A DNA stretch of 36,775 nucleotides from a bacterium (GCA_020052445.1 JAGVPA010000076.1:1-36775); one strand, 5' to 3'; positions 24,088 to 32,420 are shown, counted from the stretch's first letter. Made by a program: numbers and translations. The notes: a model not told the origin generated them from the sequence alone.

Positions 24088-24672
24088 TTAAAACGATAAT
24101 CTGGAGATTCGACCGACCTGCATATTTTCACCCAGAGTAGCAACTTTTTCTTTAATCATTTCGTTTATGGTTTTGGTATCGTCTTTTATAAACTGCTGTT
24201 CGAGCAAACAATTATCAGCGTAGAATTTATTCAGTTTGCCTTCGATGATTTTTTCGACGATTTCGGCTGGTTTGTTTTGACCGGCAATTTCACCGCGATA
24301 AATTTCTTTTTCGTGTTCGACAATTTCAACTGGCACTTCTTCGCGACGAACATAAGTTGGATTGGCGGCCGCGACTTGAATCGCCAAGTCATGACCTAGT
24401 TCCAAAAATTGAGGTGTTTTGGCCACGAAATCGGTTTCACAATAAAGTTCCACCAAAACTCCGAGTTTTCCGTTAGCGTGCAAATAAGTGAAGACCAAAC
24501 CTTCTTTGGTTTCGCGTTCGGCTTTTTTGTCAGCCTTGGCCACCCCTTTTTTTCGCAGAAGATCCGCGGCTTTGTCGAGATCACCGCCAGTTTCCTCCAA
24601 AGCCCCTTTGGCTTCCATCATACCAGCCCCGGTTAAAGCCCGAAGTTGCATGACAATTTTGGCATCAATCAT
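24088..24672 (-). CDS. tsf: Elongation factor Ts
   Basis: Nucleotide exchange factor for EF-Tu. 194 residues from the ATG at 24672 (MIDAKIVMQLRALTGAGMME). The longer open frame upstream is repeat sequence. The UBA-like N-terminal domain (LRALTGAGMMEAKGAL...DLDKAADLLRKKG) and the core motif VELYCETDFVAKTPQF, with the conserved TDFVA, are clear. It is a short type with one reduced core subdomain. It follows rpsB as in most bacteria, although a family A repeat fills the gap between them. Confidence 0.97.
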   Translation of the reverse strand: MIDAKIVMQLRALTGAGMMEAKGALEETGGDLDKAADLLRKKGVAKADKKAERETKEGLVFTYLHANGKLGVLVELYCETDFVAKTPQFLELGHDLAIQVAAANPTYVRREEVPVEIVEHEKEIYRGEIAGQNKPAEIVEKIIEGKLNKFYADNCLLEQQFIKDDTKTINEMIKEKVATLGENMQVGRISRLSF

Positions 24673-24696
24673 AATGTTTTTTGTTATAAAGTTCAA

Positions 24697-24810
24697 CCCT
24701 CTCCTCTTATCCTCCCCCATCGCGGCGATGAGGGAGGAAGATTCATTTTTTAAAAAAAACTTATTCTCCCTCCCTCGTATGCCTCATACGGGGGAGGGTT
24801 GGGGTGAGGG
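24697..24810. repeat. Family A palindromic repeat, copy 3
   Basis: It lies between rpsB and tsf. One arm begins CCCTCTCCTCTTATCCTCCC and the other ends GGGGAGGGTTGGGGTGAGGG. Transcribed as RNA it would fold into a long hairpin within the rpsB-tsf message. Confidence 0.85.
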
Positions 24811-24819
24811 CTTTAATTT

Positions 24820-25566
24820 TTATTTCACTTGATTCACCGGTCCGGCCACATTCTGTGGCGCGGCCAAACGGGCGGTTTCCATAGCCTTGCGGCCTTCGAT
24901 GACGGCATCGGCCATCAGTTTAGCAACAATAGCCAAAGATTTGGAAGCGTCGTCATTGGCTGGGATTATATAAGTAGCATCATCTGGATTGACATTGGTA
25001 TCGCAAATGGCGATGACTGGTACGTTCATGGTTTTGGCTTCGAGCACAGCTGTATTGTCTGAATGCATGTCGAGAACAAAAACGGCTTCTGGTAAACGTT
25101 CGAGCAATTCGATACCACCGATTTTACCAGTCAATTCCTCGATTTCGCGAGTTAACATGAGCTGTTCTTTTTTGGTGTACTTTTTAAGTTCACCGCGCTC
25201 GTTTTGTTCGCGCAACATTTTTAAGCGACGAATAAGTTTTTTGATTTCACCAAAGTTGGTGAGGGTACCGCCGAGCCAACGAGAGTGAACGTTTGGCATA
25301 CCGCAACGAGTGGCTTCCTTAATAACCGCATCCTGAGCCTGACGTTTGGTACCGACAAACAAAACCAAACCACCGCGGGAAACGACATTTTTAACAAAAT
25401 CTAGGGCTTCCTTAAGCAATCTTTGAGTTTCCTCAAGATTAATAATATGGATACCGCCACGTTCTGCAAAAATGTACGGTTCCATTTTTGGGTGCCAGCG
25501 TTTGGCCTGATGACCAAAATGCACGCCGGCCTTAAGCATTTCTTCGAGTGAAGGAATGGTAGGCAT
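24820..25566 (-). CDS. rpsB: Small ribosomal subunit protein uS2
   Basis: 248 residues from the ATG at 25566 (MPTIPSLEEMLKAGVHFGHQ). Signatures: AGVHFGHQAKRWHPKMEPYI near the start, VGTKRQAQDAV, SRWLGGTLTNF and VPVIAICDTNVNPDDATYII. Length is normal. Transcribed from a near-consensus promoter at 25697-25725, with a leader of about 120 nt containing a GC-rich hairpin (25586-25617). Part of the usual rpsB-tsf pair. No SD is seen before the ATG. Confidence 0.98.
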   Translation of the reverse strand: MPTIPSLEEMLKAGVHFGHQAKRWHPKMEPYIFAERGGIHIINLEETQRLLKEALDFVKNVVSRGGLVLFVGTKRQAQDAVIKEATRCGMPNVHSRWLGGTLTNFGEIKKLIRRLKMLREQNERGELKKYTKKEQLMLTREIEELTGKIGGIELLERLPEAVFVLDMHSDNTAVLEAKTMNVPVIAICDTNVNPDDATYIIPANDDASKSLAIVAKLMADAVIEGRKAMETARLAAPQNVAGPVNQVK

Positions 25567-25585
25567 AGGATTTTTTCTTTTTTTA

Positions 25586-25617
25586 CCCCTCCGAAGCTCG
25601 ACACGAGCGAAGGGGGG
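25586..25617 (-). promoter_or_regulatory. Leader hairpin upstream of rpsB
   Basis: An imperfect hairpin with the inner stem GCTCG-ACA-CGAGC and outer CCCC/GGGG pairs, 20 nt before the rpsB start. It could be an S2 autoregulatory site or simply another small repeat; no match to a known leader family was recognised. Confidence 0.35.
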
Positions 25618-25696
25618 ACCTCGGTGGGTCAATTTGGGCCCTTTTTTAAAGGGAAAAGCCAAACCAACTTATTCCACCTGTGTGATTAATGGCCAA

Positions 25697-25725
25697 AGTA
25701 TACAAAAACCAGGTCTTGACGTCAA
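25697..25725 (-). promoter_or_regulatory. rpsB promoter
   Basis: On the minus strand, TTGACG (25720-25725), a 17-nt spacer, then TATACT (25697-25702). Its -35 overlaps the -35 of a plus-strand promoter in the palindrome TTGACGTCAA. Confidence 0.75.
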
Positions 25726-25744
25726 GCGTCTTTCCGTGTATCTT
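25716..25744 (+). promoter_or_regulatory. Promoter of GC-rich unit III
   Basis: TTGACG (25716-25721), a 17-nt spacer, then TATCTT (25739-25744). The leader that follows contains GTCG/CGAC at 25751-25769 (weak) and TGGTC-AAAG-GACCA at 25780-25793. Confidence 0.65.
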
Positions 25745-25817
25745 ATTCCGGTCGCGCCGAAAGTTCGACGTGGCACTCCTGGTCAAAGGACCAACACATG
25801 TCGGAGAACTGCACCAG

Positions 25818-26147
25818 ATGCTGAGAACGACACCCCCTGCAACAGGCGAAAGCCGACGTCCGGCCATCCTCGGTCTCCTCGACCGCAACGAACACGACAA
25901 GGCTGTCTTGGCCACAAGCAAGGCAGTCAACGATGGTCGTGCCAACGATCTTGGAACCGAAGTCATGACCAGGGTTCTCGAGGCAGGATTCAACCTGCCG
26001 CAGAAGCCCGAGTTCGCGGTTCACATGAGGACCATTGCCAGGACGCTGGCACCCGTTCTCAACAAACGCGACCGCCGCGGTCTGAAGCGAATGGCTCGCC
26101 GACTCGGTCACACCGACGTCGCTTCTGCTCTCGAGGCCTCCGTCTAG
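25818..26147 (+). CDS. 109-residue basic protein, GC-rich unit III
   Basis: The start at 25818 is chosen because it lies below the predicted promoter and has GGAGA 10 nt upstream; the open frame begins at 25689 but that ATG is upstream of the promoter. The protein begins MLRTTPPATGESRRPAILGL and is helical and Arg/Lys-rich, with a basic patch NKRDRRGLKRMARRLG near 85-100 and a DVASALEASV end. A nucleic-acid-binding role is possible from the charge but not shown. Codon use is GC-rich, unlike rpsB and the 2H gene beside it. Not recognised. Confidence 0.7.
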   Translation: MLRTTPPATGESRRPAILGLLDRNEHDKAVLATSKAVNDGRANDLGTEVMTRVLEAGFNLPQKPEFAVHMRTIARTLAPVLNKRDRRGLKRMARRLGHTDVASALEASV

Positions 26148-26212
26148 GGAACTTCTCTCATCTCCATCCTCTCGGAGGACCTCGTCCTCCACCACGTCCG
26201 TCACTCCATCGC

Positions 26213-26235
26213 CCACGCTGCGGTGGACTTTTTTT
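26213..26235 (+). terminator. Terminator of GC-rich unit III
   Basis: CCAC-GCTGCG-GTGG followed by AC and seven Ts. A separate stronger hairpin, GGAGGAC-CTC-GTCCTCC, lies just upstream at 26174-26190 without a T-tract. Confidence 0.55.
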
Positions 26236-26239
26236 ATAA

Positions 26240-26408
26240 AAATGGAGGGGCGCGAATTACGAATATTGGCAAATATACAAATTACGAATTTGTACGAATA
26301 TAGAGACGTTGCATTGCAACGTCTCTATAATTGGACACATTCGTCTATTCGCCAATATTCGTGATTTGTATATTCGTACCAATTCGTGATTCGCGCCCCC
26401 CCTCCATT
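26240..26408. repeat. Large nested palindrome between unit III and the 2H gene
   Basis: Outer arms AATGGAGGGGCGCGAATTAC and GATTCGCGCCCCCCCTCCATT enclose AT-rich arms and a central GAGACGTTGCATTGCAACGT-type palindrome. No ORF. Confidence 0.8.
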
Positions 26409-26423
26409 TTTTATTTTATTCTT

Positions 26424-27071
26424 CTATTTAAGAATCTCTGGTGATAAAGGTTTGCATTCGATGCGCGGTAAAACATCACCTCGAATTTGTCCTTCCAGAT
26501 CGGTAATTGCAATACCCATACCTGTGGCTGGACCGTTTTGTTTAATGTACAAAGTGACGTGAGTGGCCGATTGTCCGAGATCAAGTCCGACTTCTTCTCT
26601 CATGCGATCATAAAATTCATTCATGCCGGGCATGTTTACGTCGATCGTAATTGTATATTCTGACTCAAAGGCGGCTCGGCCGGTTTTGGTAAGAACAGCA
26701 TTGGCATCATAATCCTTATTATGAACAAACCTCACGCTGTTTAAATCGATCGTAAAAGAAAAATCTATCGCTGATAAAATTTCATTTATTTTCTGAATTA
26801 AATTTTCTCCGCGTTCAGAAGCCGCCTCAGCCATTTCTTTTATTTCATCTTTTGTACCAAAACCTAAAGCCGTAACATGAAATTCTTTTTTTCTTAAAAA
26901 CTCTCCTTCGGGCAAAACTAAACGTTCTTTTATTGGCAGGGCTTTTTCAATCGCTTCGGTCACCAAAACAATGTACGTGTTCAGGTTATTCAGTTCTCGA
27001 GCTTCTGGGGCCAGTTTCACTTCCACAGTCTGCGATCTTTCACCAACAGTTGTTTCACCACGGTCACTCAT
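26424..27071 (-). CDS. Putative 2H phosphoesterase (LigT-like)
   Basis: 215 residues. Two H-x-T motifs, KEFHVTALGFG (about 61-71) and SATHVTLYI (about 177-185), spaced as in the 2H phosphoesterase superfamily, which acts on 2'-5' or cyclic phosphodiester bonds in RNA or nucleotides. The remainder is not recognisable and the substrate is unknown. The first 25 residues are polar and may be disordered. Cytoplasmic. No SD or clear promoter; the upstream gap to the Wzz-like gene contains repeats. Confidence 0.65.
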   Translation of the reverse strand: MSDRGETTVGERSQTVEVKLAPEARELNNLNTYIVLVTEAIEKALPIKERLVLPEGEFLRKKEFHVTALGFGTKDEIKEMAEAASERGENLIQKINEILSAIDFSFTIDLNSVRFVHNKDYDANAVLTKTGRAAFESEYTITIDVNMPGMNEFYDRMREEVGLDLGQSATHVTLYIKQNGPATGMGIAITDLEGQIRGDVLPRIECKPLSPEILK

Positions 27072-27169
27072 ATGACAGAAAAATTAAAATTCAAAAATTC
27101 GTATATTCGTAAATTCGTAAATTCGCCGTGCCCTTCCGTAGCTCGTCGCGATCTAAGGAGGGTGATAGA

Positions 27170-27224
27170 TTCGCCCCGCCTCTTAGGTTCGGACGGGGTC
27201 CCGCCAAAGGCCTCCGTCGGCGGG
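27170..27224. repeat. Family C palindromic repeat, copy 2
   Basis: Contains GGGGTCCCGCCAAAGGCCTC and a complementary CGCCCCGCC arm. It lies in the 27072-27244 gap, preceded by tandem ATTCGTAAATTCGTAAATTC units. Confidence 0.75.
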
Positions 27225-27244
27225 ATAATTCGCGCCCCCCCCAA

Positions 27245-27895
27245 CTACAACTCCTCATCAATCAACTGATGTCGGCGGCGAATTCTCTCCGCTTGCAACA
27301 ACACGTAACCAACCCCAGCCAAACCGCCCAGGATTAGACCGGAGAAAGCGTTGGCCGGAATGTTTGGTCTGGCCGGCCAGCGGGAGTTGAGCGGGGTGTC
27401 GACCATTTTGACGAGAACGTTGCCGCTGTCACCACCAGAAAGATAGCTGGAAGCTTGCTGGGTTAAAACGTAAGCTACGGCGTTAACTATTTGTTCGGCT
27501 TGAGTAATGTCGGTGTGATAAACCGTGACACTTAACAAACCGTTACCGCGCGAGACGGAAGCGGTGACCATTTTTCCCCAGGTGGTGCGTTTTTTATCTT
27601 CGCGAGTTGGAAAAACGGCTTGATCAATATCAAAACCAGCACTCATAACCTGATCAAAAAATGAAGTGGTGTAAACAATCGTCGCCAAATTTTCGGCCAA
27701 GCGTTCGGTGGAACGGCTGGCCGTGTAAGCATCAATCGTTTCGACATTATTTTGCAAAATCAATAACCGAACGGTTGAAGAATAGCGAAGTGGCTGCACA
27801 AAAGAAACCACCAGCGCAATGATTAGTCCAATCATGGCAAAAGCCACGATAGTTGACCAGCCTTGCGCAATAACTACGGAATGGCGTTTGGACAT
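27245..27895 (-). CDS. Wzz/YveK-like polysaccharide chain-length protein
   Basis: 216 residues. Topology of polysaccharide co-polymerases: a membrane segment near 12-34 (TIVAFAMIGLIIALVVSFV), an extracytoplasmic region, a Pro/Arg-rich DTPLNSRWPARPN motif, and a second membrane segment near 185-203 (AFSGLILGGLAGVGYVLL), then a short basic tail. No tyrosine-kinase domain follows. It would set the length of a surface polysaccharide, in keeping with manC upstream on this contig. It lies 71 bases below the HtrA-like gene. Confidence 0.75.
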   Translation of the reverse strand: MSKRHSVVIAQGWSTIVAFAMIGLIIALVVSFVQPLRYSSTVRLLILQNNVETIDAYTASRSTERLAENLATIVYTTSFFDQVMSAGFDIDQAVFPTREDKKRTTWGKMVTASVSRGNGLLSVTVYHTDITQAEQIVNAVAYVLTQQASSYLSGGDSGNVLVKMVDTPLNSRWPARPNIPANAFSGLILGGLAGVGYVLLQAERIRRRHQLIDEEL

Positions 27896-27966
27896 AAGTT
27901 TTTTATTTTGGGCGTTAAGGGGTGTTCAGGCATTAAAGGCATTAATGCCCCCCCTAAAATGTAAAA

Positions 27967-29046
27967 TTAGCGAGAGCCGAGGGTTAAATCGACTTTCGAA
28001 ATAATTCCGCCTCGATCAATAACCAGATTTAAAACGTCGCCGGAATGATAGTCGGTTAATAATTCATCGAGCGACAATGAAGCTGAAAGTTCCTGACCAC
28101 CAACTGAAATAATTATATCGCCACGAGTCAGACCAGCAGTTTCGGCTGGACTACCTTTGGTTATTGTACCAAGTAAAGCGCCTTTCGTGTAGCCGCGAGT
28201 AAAGGTTTCGTCGTAACCGATAGCTCGAGACAAATCTGTAACCATGGCACCGAACCACAACGTGATAATTTCGCCAGACTTCAGAAGCGAATAGACGGCT
28301 GGTTTGATAGCCGAGAGTGGCAGAACCGTGTGGGTCTCGCCGAATTCTTCCGAAGTTAAAATACCAATTACGTCACCGGAAGAATTAGCTACTGGCGCGC
28401 CGGTAAAATATGACTCGGCGTCCATAGTTAATTCAAAACGATGACTGAAAGTTTCCGCCGGTTCGGAAATATCGCCTACGTGAATTGAACGGAAAAAAGA
28501 GGACACAAATAATTCGCGAGCGCCGGCGGCGACAAATAAATAATCGCCCGGCTCGACCGATAAGGCCTCACCAAAAGAAACCACTGGCGCGTTGGCAATA
28601 TCAATTTTCAAAAAAACCACAGCCGAAGTTGAATCATCAATAACTTTTTCGACCGAATAAATTTTTTCATTAAATAAAATTTTAGCTTGAGCCGTTTCGG
28701 CGATCGAGAAAAAATAAGGCGCCGCCACCAACCAACCGTCGGAAGTTATAAAAAATCCGCTGCCCTGACCTTCGCCTGGTTCATAAGCTCCGGTCACATC
28801 TGATGGTTTGGAAAAAATTTCTACGGTGGCTGACGAAACTTTTTCACGAACTTCCTGGGTGGCTTGTTCGTAACTACTTGGTTCGGTCTGAGGTCGTTCG
28901 CCGGCCAGACGAATTGGACCAGAGGAAGAAATGGCCACCGAATAATCGTATAACGAATTTAAAGTCAACGACGAAGCGACTATGCCGGCTCCGGCGCCCA
29001 AAGCCATGGCTAAAAGCAAAACAGATGGGGTGGAAAACATTTTCAT
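27967..29046 (-). CDS. HtrA/DegP-like protein lacking the catalytic triad
   Basis: 359 residues: an N-terminal signal anchor (about 8-30), a trypsin-like domain (about 70-250) and a C-terminal PDZ domain (about 265-355, with RGYTKGALLGTI and GLTRGDIIISVGG). The fold markers are clear (GQGSGFFITSDGWLV, FLKIDIA, GAPVANSSGDVIGIL), but the family His, Asp and Ser positions appear to be Tyr (APYFF), Ser (DDSTSAVV) and Thr (SYFTGAPV). It is therefore probably a non-proteolytic binding protein or chaperone outside the membrane. It starts 3 nt below the neighbouring membrane protein gene, so the two are probably coupled. Confidence 0.85.
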   Translation of the reverse strand: MKMFSTPSVLLLAMALGAGAGIVASSLTLNSLYDYSVAISSSGPIRLAGERPQTEPSSYEQATQEVREKVSSATVEIFSKPSDVTGAYEPGEGQGSGFFITSDGWLVAAPYFFSIAETAQAKILFNEKIYSVEKVIDDSTSAVVFLKIDIANAPVVSFGEALSVEPGDYLFVAAGARELFVSSFFRSIHVGDISEPAETFSHRFELTMDAESYFTGAPVANSSGDVIGILTSEEFGETHTVLPLSAIKPAVYSLLKSGEIITLWFGAMVTDLSRAIGYDETFTRGYTKGALLGTITKGSPAETAGLTRGDIIISVGGQELSASLSLDELLTDYHSGDVLNLVIDRGGIISKVDLTLGSR

Positions 29047-29049
29047 ATT

Positions 29050-29814
29050 CTAAGTCCAACGAGCCGTAAAAATAATAATTAAAGTTAGTAGTGCCACGGT
29101 TAAAAGATAACGTTTCAAAATCGGCTTATTTAATTTGTTCAAAAGCTTGGCCCGGACAATACCAAGAAACAAATAAAAAAACAAAGTCAGAAGCGCAGCG
29201 TTGGGGAAAAAACCACCTGGCAAAAGAGTTAAAACGACAAACAGTTCGGTGGCCAGCAAGGTTCCCCCAAAAGCATTTGGCAACAATCTTTCTTTTTCAG
29301 TTTTACAAATCCAAAAAGTCGACACAGCCAAAACAAAAGTCACGACAGCAAAGATTGGCACCAGTAACCACAACGGTGCACTAAGAAATAAACGGGTGGC
29401 AAAAAGTGCGGTGGAAAAAAAATAAATACTGACTACATTTATCACCAAAGAAAGATGCTCAAGAGCATTAACTTGATAAGCGCGCGGCAAGTGTAAAAAA
29501 GCAAATAAATTTTCGGCGAATAACCAGATAAGAAAAGTTGCCAAGGTGATGACCAAAATTTTCATACCGCTGCCTTCCAAAAAAAGCAACAGAAAAAAAG
29601 CAGCAACCGCTAAGAAAAAAGCCGGGCTTAAAAAAAGCCAAAAATCCAATTTATTAAAAGACCAACCAATAAGTCGGGCCAAAAGTAAAAACAATAAAAC
29701 TAAAGCTACACCAATGACCCAAATGATTTGCGCCGGAAACCAAAACAAGGCCATGGCACCAAGGGCCATCACCAAACCAATCAGAAACGGAAAAGTGCGT
29801 AAAACTAGTAACAT
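29050..29814 (-). CDS. Polytopic membrane protein, unknown
   Basis: 254 residues from the ATG at 29814. A GTG 11 codons upstream lies in repeat-derived sequence and is disfavoured. About eight hydrophobic segments and few charges. A CKTEKERLLPN loop lies between segments. No family is recognised. Its stop is 3 nt above the HtrA-like gene, so a functional link with that protein is plausible. Confidence 0.75.
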   Translation of the reverse strand: MLLVLRTFPFLIGLVMALGAMALFWFPAQIIWVIGVALVLLFLLLARLIGWSFNKLDFWLFLSPAFFLAVAAFFLLLFLEGSGMKILVITLATFLIWLFAENLFAFLHLPRAYQVNALEHLSLVINVVSIYFFSTALFATRLFLSAPLWLLVPIFAVVTFVLAVSTFWICKTEKERLLPNAFGGTLLATELFVVLTLLPGGFFPNAALLTLFFYLFLGIVRAKLLNKLNKPILKRYLLTVALLTLIIIFTARWT

Positions 29815-29873
29815 GTTTTTTAGGTTACGAATCACGAATTTTGACACGAATCAACGAATTTGGGTCTCGACAC

Positions 29874-29985
29874 CTGTCATCCTGAGCCAGTCTTCGATAG
29901 GCCTCAGACCATGAGCCCGGGGTCGAATGGAGAAGGATCTCGCTTGCCACGCCGTAGCTCGCCGCGAGCGTAGGGTGGCCGCGTG
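29874..29985 (-). repeat. Family B repeat, full-length copy
   Basis: The longest copy, from GTCATCCTGAGCCAGTCTTC through AGAAGGATCTCGCTTGCCAC to CGCGAGCGTAGGGTGGCCGC. It lies in the 29815-30002 gap upstream of the membrane-protein gene. Confidence 0.85.
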
Positions 29986-30002
29986 ACTCAACTCAAAAAT
30001 CA

Positions 30003-30770
30003 TCATTCGTAATTAGTCACTTCAACCGTCAGTGTTCCTGAAAGTAAAAGTACGCCGTCTAACGATTGAATGTTTTCAATTTTGGCGTATTGGTTGATCT
30101 CTTGATTCAAAAGGTCGAGACCCTGAGCCAAAAATGGTTTTAAGGCGGTATTAGACAACCATTCTGGCACAGTTAAACTACCAATACTAATCTTGACATA
30201 AGATAGGGCAACTTGGCTATTTTCTACTTTTAAAGAAGCCAGGAGACGCAAAGCGTTGTTGTTTGGTTGATTGGCTAAGGGCAGAAATAATTCAATTCCC
30301 TGTTCTTTGTCTAACGCCACCTGAACTTTTTCATTATCGAACTGAGTTAAATTATTTACCATCAACAAATCTCTGAAAGAGGTGGTTAGTGATGACTCAG
30401 GCAGCGAGATTTCCATTGAACGATCGGTAAGACTGCCGGAACCGGCTTGGAGACGCTGAGTTAAAAGCGAGTTGAAAGTTTCCGAAAGATAAACATCGGC
30501 TGGCGGTCCAACTTCGGATTTGTGAATCGGTTGCGGCTCATGGTAGGCCCAGCTGGACAAAACCGGAATGGTCACAAGACCAGAAGCCGCTGCTACCCAA
30601 GCCACGGCCCCGACAAAAATTAAAAAAATCAAAAATAAAATTCCGCAGCCAGCCAATTTCCATTTGCCTTTTCCGTGCTCGCGAGCTTCAGTTTTTTCTA
30701 CCTTAACCACCTCGGTTGCCAACTGTGTCACTTCTTCTCGCAAACCAGAATCTTTTTCCACTCGGGTCAT
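30003..30770 (-). CDS. Single-span membrane protein, unknown
   Basis: 255 residues. A cytoplasmic basic and acidic N terminus (1-37), a membrane segment (about 38-62, LAGCGILFLIFLIFVGAVAW), then an extracytoplasmic domain of about 190 residues with alternating hydrophobic strands, reminiscent of lipid- or polymer-binding folds, but no family is recognised. It starts 3 nt below the stop of the preceding gene, which itself follows the PerM-like gene by 6 nt, so these three form one operon. Confidence 0.7.
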   Translation of the reverse strand: MTRVEKDSGLREEVTQLATEVVKVEKTEAREHGKGKWKLAGCGILFLIFLIFVGAVAWVAAASGLVTIPVLSSWAYHEPQPIHKSEVGPPADVYLSETFNSLLTQRLQAGSGSLTDRSMEISLPESSLTTSFRDLLMVNNLTQFDNEKVQVALDKEQGIELFLPLANQPNNNALRLLASLKVENSQVALSYVKISIGSLTVPEWLSNTALKPFLAQGLDLLNQEINQYAKIENIQSLDGVLLLSGTLTVEVTNYE

Positions 30771-30773
30771 AGC

Positions 30774-31196
30774 TTATTGATTCAGCCAAGAATTATTAGA
30801 AAAAACTGATCGCAAACGAGTCTCGCCTTCAGTCATTTTTTCCGAATTACCGGCGAGCCCTTGGCGCAGCAATTCAAGACTGCTAACTAATTCAAAATGA
30901 ACCGAGCGGCCTTCGGCTGGAACTCGCAAGGCCAAAAGTTTTTGTTCAGTTTCCGAAACAAAAGCTAAACGGGTTGCGTCATCGGCCTGAGTGGTTAACT
31001 GATTAAAAAAATCTTTCATGACGAGTTTGGTTTCGTTTTGGTATTGCCCCATAGTCACGGCCGGCACTTCGATAAAATTGGCGGTTGGATTATTTTGTCT
31101 GGCCACATAAGCCCAAACAATAAAAACTATCAAAGTTAATGACAGGGCCACGATAACAAAAGGAAACCAAGATCGATGATGGATATGTTTAAACAT
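30774..31196 (-). CDS. Small anchored protein, unknown
   Basis: 140 residues. One N-terminal membrane segment (about 10-30, WFPFVIVALSLTLIVFIVWA), then a helical extracytoplasmic part. No recognised motif. It is sandwiched between the PerM-like permease and the other anchored protein, so it probably works with them in the envelope. Confidence 0.65.
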   Translation of the reverse strand: MFKHIHHRSWFPFVIVALSLTLIVFIVWAYVARQNNPTANFIEVPAVTMGQYQNETKLVMKDFFNQLTTQADDATRLAFVSETEQKLLALRVPAEGRSVHFELVSSLELLRQGLAGNSEKMTEGETRLRSVFSNNSWLNQ

Positions 31197-31202
31197 AAAA
31201 AT

Positions 31203-32255
31203 TTATTTAGTCTTTTCTGATGACAAACCAGAAAATAATTCTTCGATTGCCACCGAAGCCATAGTGGCTACCGGTATGGCCAGGAGGGCTCCGGTCACAC
31301 CGCCAAATTTTACACCGACCAGCATGGCCACAATGCTCACGACCGGGTTTAAACCAGTCGCCTTTTGCATAATTTTTGGCACCAGTAAATTATTTTCCAC
31401 TTGTTGAATGACAATAAAAAGAATGATGGCCAAAATACCTTTAATCGGCGAAACTGAAAAAGCGATAATGAGTACTGGAACAGCGGCCAACATTGGACCG
31501 GCGTAAGGGACAATCTCGAGTAATCCGGCGATTAAACCGAGCAGCAAGGCATAAGGCACGCCCAGGATTAAGAGACCGACATAAACCGCCAACCCGACAA
31601 CTAAACCAAGAACCAATTGACCGCGCAACCAGTAGCCGATGCGTTTTTGCATTTTATTAAACAGACCAGAGAGGAACGGTTGGTATTCAACCGGTGCCAT
31701 GTTTTTAAAAAATCGACGAGCTGAATCTTCTTCCACCACCATGTAAAAAGTTAAAACAAAAACAATGACCAAAGCGGCCAGACTGCCAAAAAAACCAGTG
31801 ACCGTAGAAAAAATTCCTGAAACTGAACTGCTGACACCCGATTCCAGCGCTTGCAAACCAGACTGAAAATTTTCACCAAAGCCATACTGAATTGTCACGG
31901 CCTGAAAACGATTAACCGTCCCCATCAAACTTTCGACGATCGAAGAAAAATTAGTTACCAGTTGCTGAACCTGAGCCACAAGTGGTGGCACGAGTAAAAT
32001 AATTATCGAGGTGCCAATGCCCAGCAAACAAATATAAACCAAAATAACCGCCAAAGCTCTGGGAATATGGTGACGACCAAACCAATCAGCAAACGGATCG
32101 ATAAGAGCCGAAAGAAGCAAAGCCACAAAAATCATGGCCACCACATCACGCAAAACCCAAATAAGCCCAAGGGCAATTAACATGATTATAACTTTCAAAA
32201 TTGTCCAAGTAGAAACCGAGATGGTGTGCGATTGATCGACGGAGCGAGTAGGCAT
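31203..32255 (-). CDS. AI-2E (PerM/YdgG) family permease
   Basis: 350 residues from the ATG at 32255; the longer frame runs into a repeat. About seven to eight membrane segments with the family pattern: an N-terminal pair (LKVIIMLIALGLIWVLRDV), a large soluble loop with VQQLVTNF...FRQ-like sequence (about 90-150), then GLLAGLLEIVPYAGPMLAAV near 255-275 and IIQQVENNLLVPKIMQKATG, the most conserved part. Members export small molecules or ions; some are antiporters. The substrate is unknown. It has an extended -10 promoter at 32375-32383 and a leader containing a family C repeat. Confidence 0.9.
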   Translation of the reverse strand: MPTRSVDQSHTISVSTWTILKVIIMLIALGLIWVLRDVVAMIFVALLLSALIDPFADWFGRHHIPRALAVILVYICLLGIGTSIIILLVPPLVAQVQQLVTNFSSIVESLMGTVNRFQAVTIQYGFGENFQSGLQALESGVSSSVSGIFSTVTGFFGSLAALVIVFVLTFYMVVEEDSARRFFKNMAPVEYQPFLSGLFNKMQKRIGYWLRGQLVLGLVVGLAVYVGLLILGVPYALLLGLIAGLLEIVPYAGPMLAAVPVLIIAFSVSPIKGILAIILFIVIQQVENNLLVPKIMQKATGLNPVVSIVAMLVGVKFGGVTGALLAIPVATMASVAIEELFSGLSSEKTK

Positions 32256-32307
32256 ATTGGTTGAAATGTCAAATGACAAATGAAGGATTTTTAATTTTGG
32301 AATTTGT

Positions 32308-32362
32308 CCCGCCGACGTAAGACTTTGGCGGGACCCCGCCAAAAGCCACTGTCGGCTGGGAA
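32308..32362. repeat. Family C palindromic repeat, copy 3
   Basis: GGCGGGACCCCGCC within longer arms. It lies inside the predicted 5' leader of the PerM-like gene. Confidence 0.75.
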
Positions 32363-32374
32363 ATTTCCGATATC

Positions 32375-32383
32375 ATTATAGCA
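32375..32383 (-). promoter_or_regulatory. PerM gene promoter (extended -10)
   Basis: TGCTATAAT on the minus strand, with a perfect -10 (32375-32380). The -35 is poor, as is usual for extended -10 promoters. The leader would be about 110 nt. Confidence 0.6.
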
Positions 32384-32390
32384 CGAAACA

Positions 32391-32420
32391 AAAAACTCTG
32401 AAAAAAATTCAGAGTTTTTG
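32391..32420. terminator. Terminator below the smpB-ssrA region
   Basis: AAACTCTGAA and TTCAGAGTTT form a hairpin with flanking T-runs on both strands. It separates ssrA from the PerM promoter. Confidence 0.7.

Noticed and set aside
24673-24720. N-terminal extension of EF-Ts
   Set aside because: The added residues come from a family A repeat, and the family start is the ATG at 24672.
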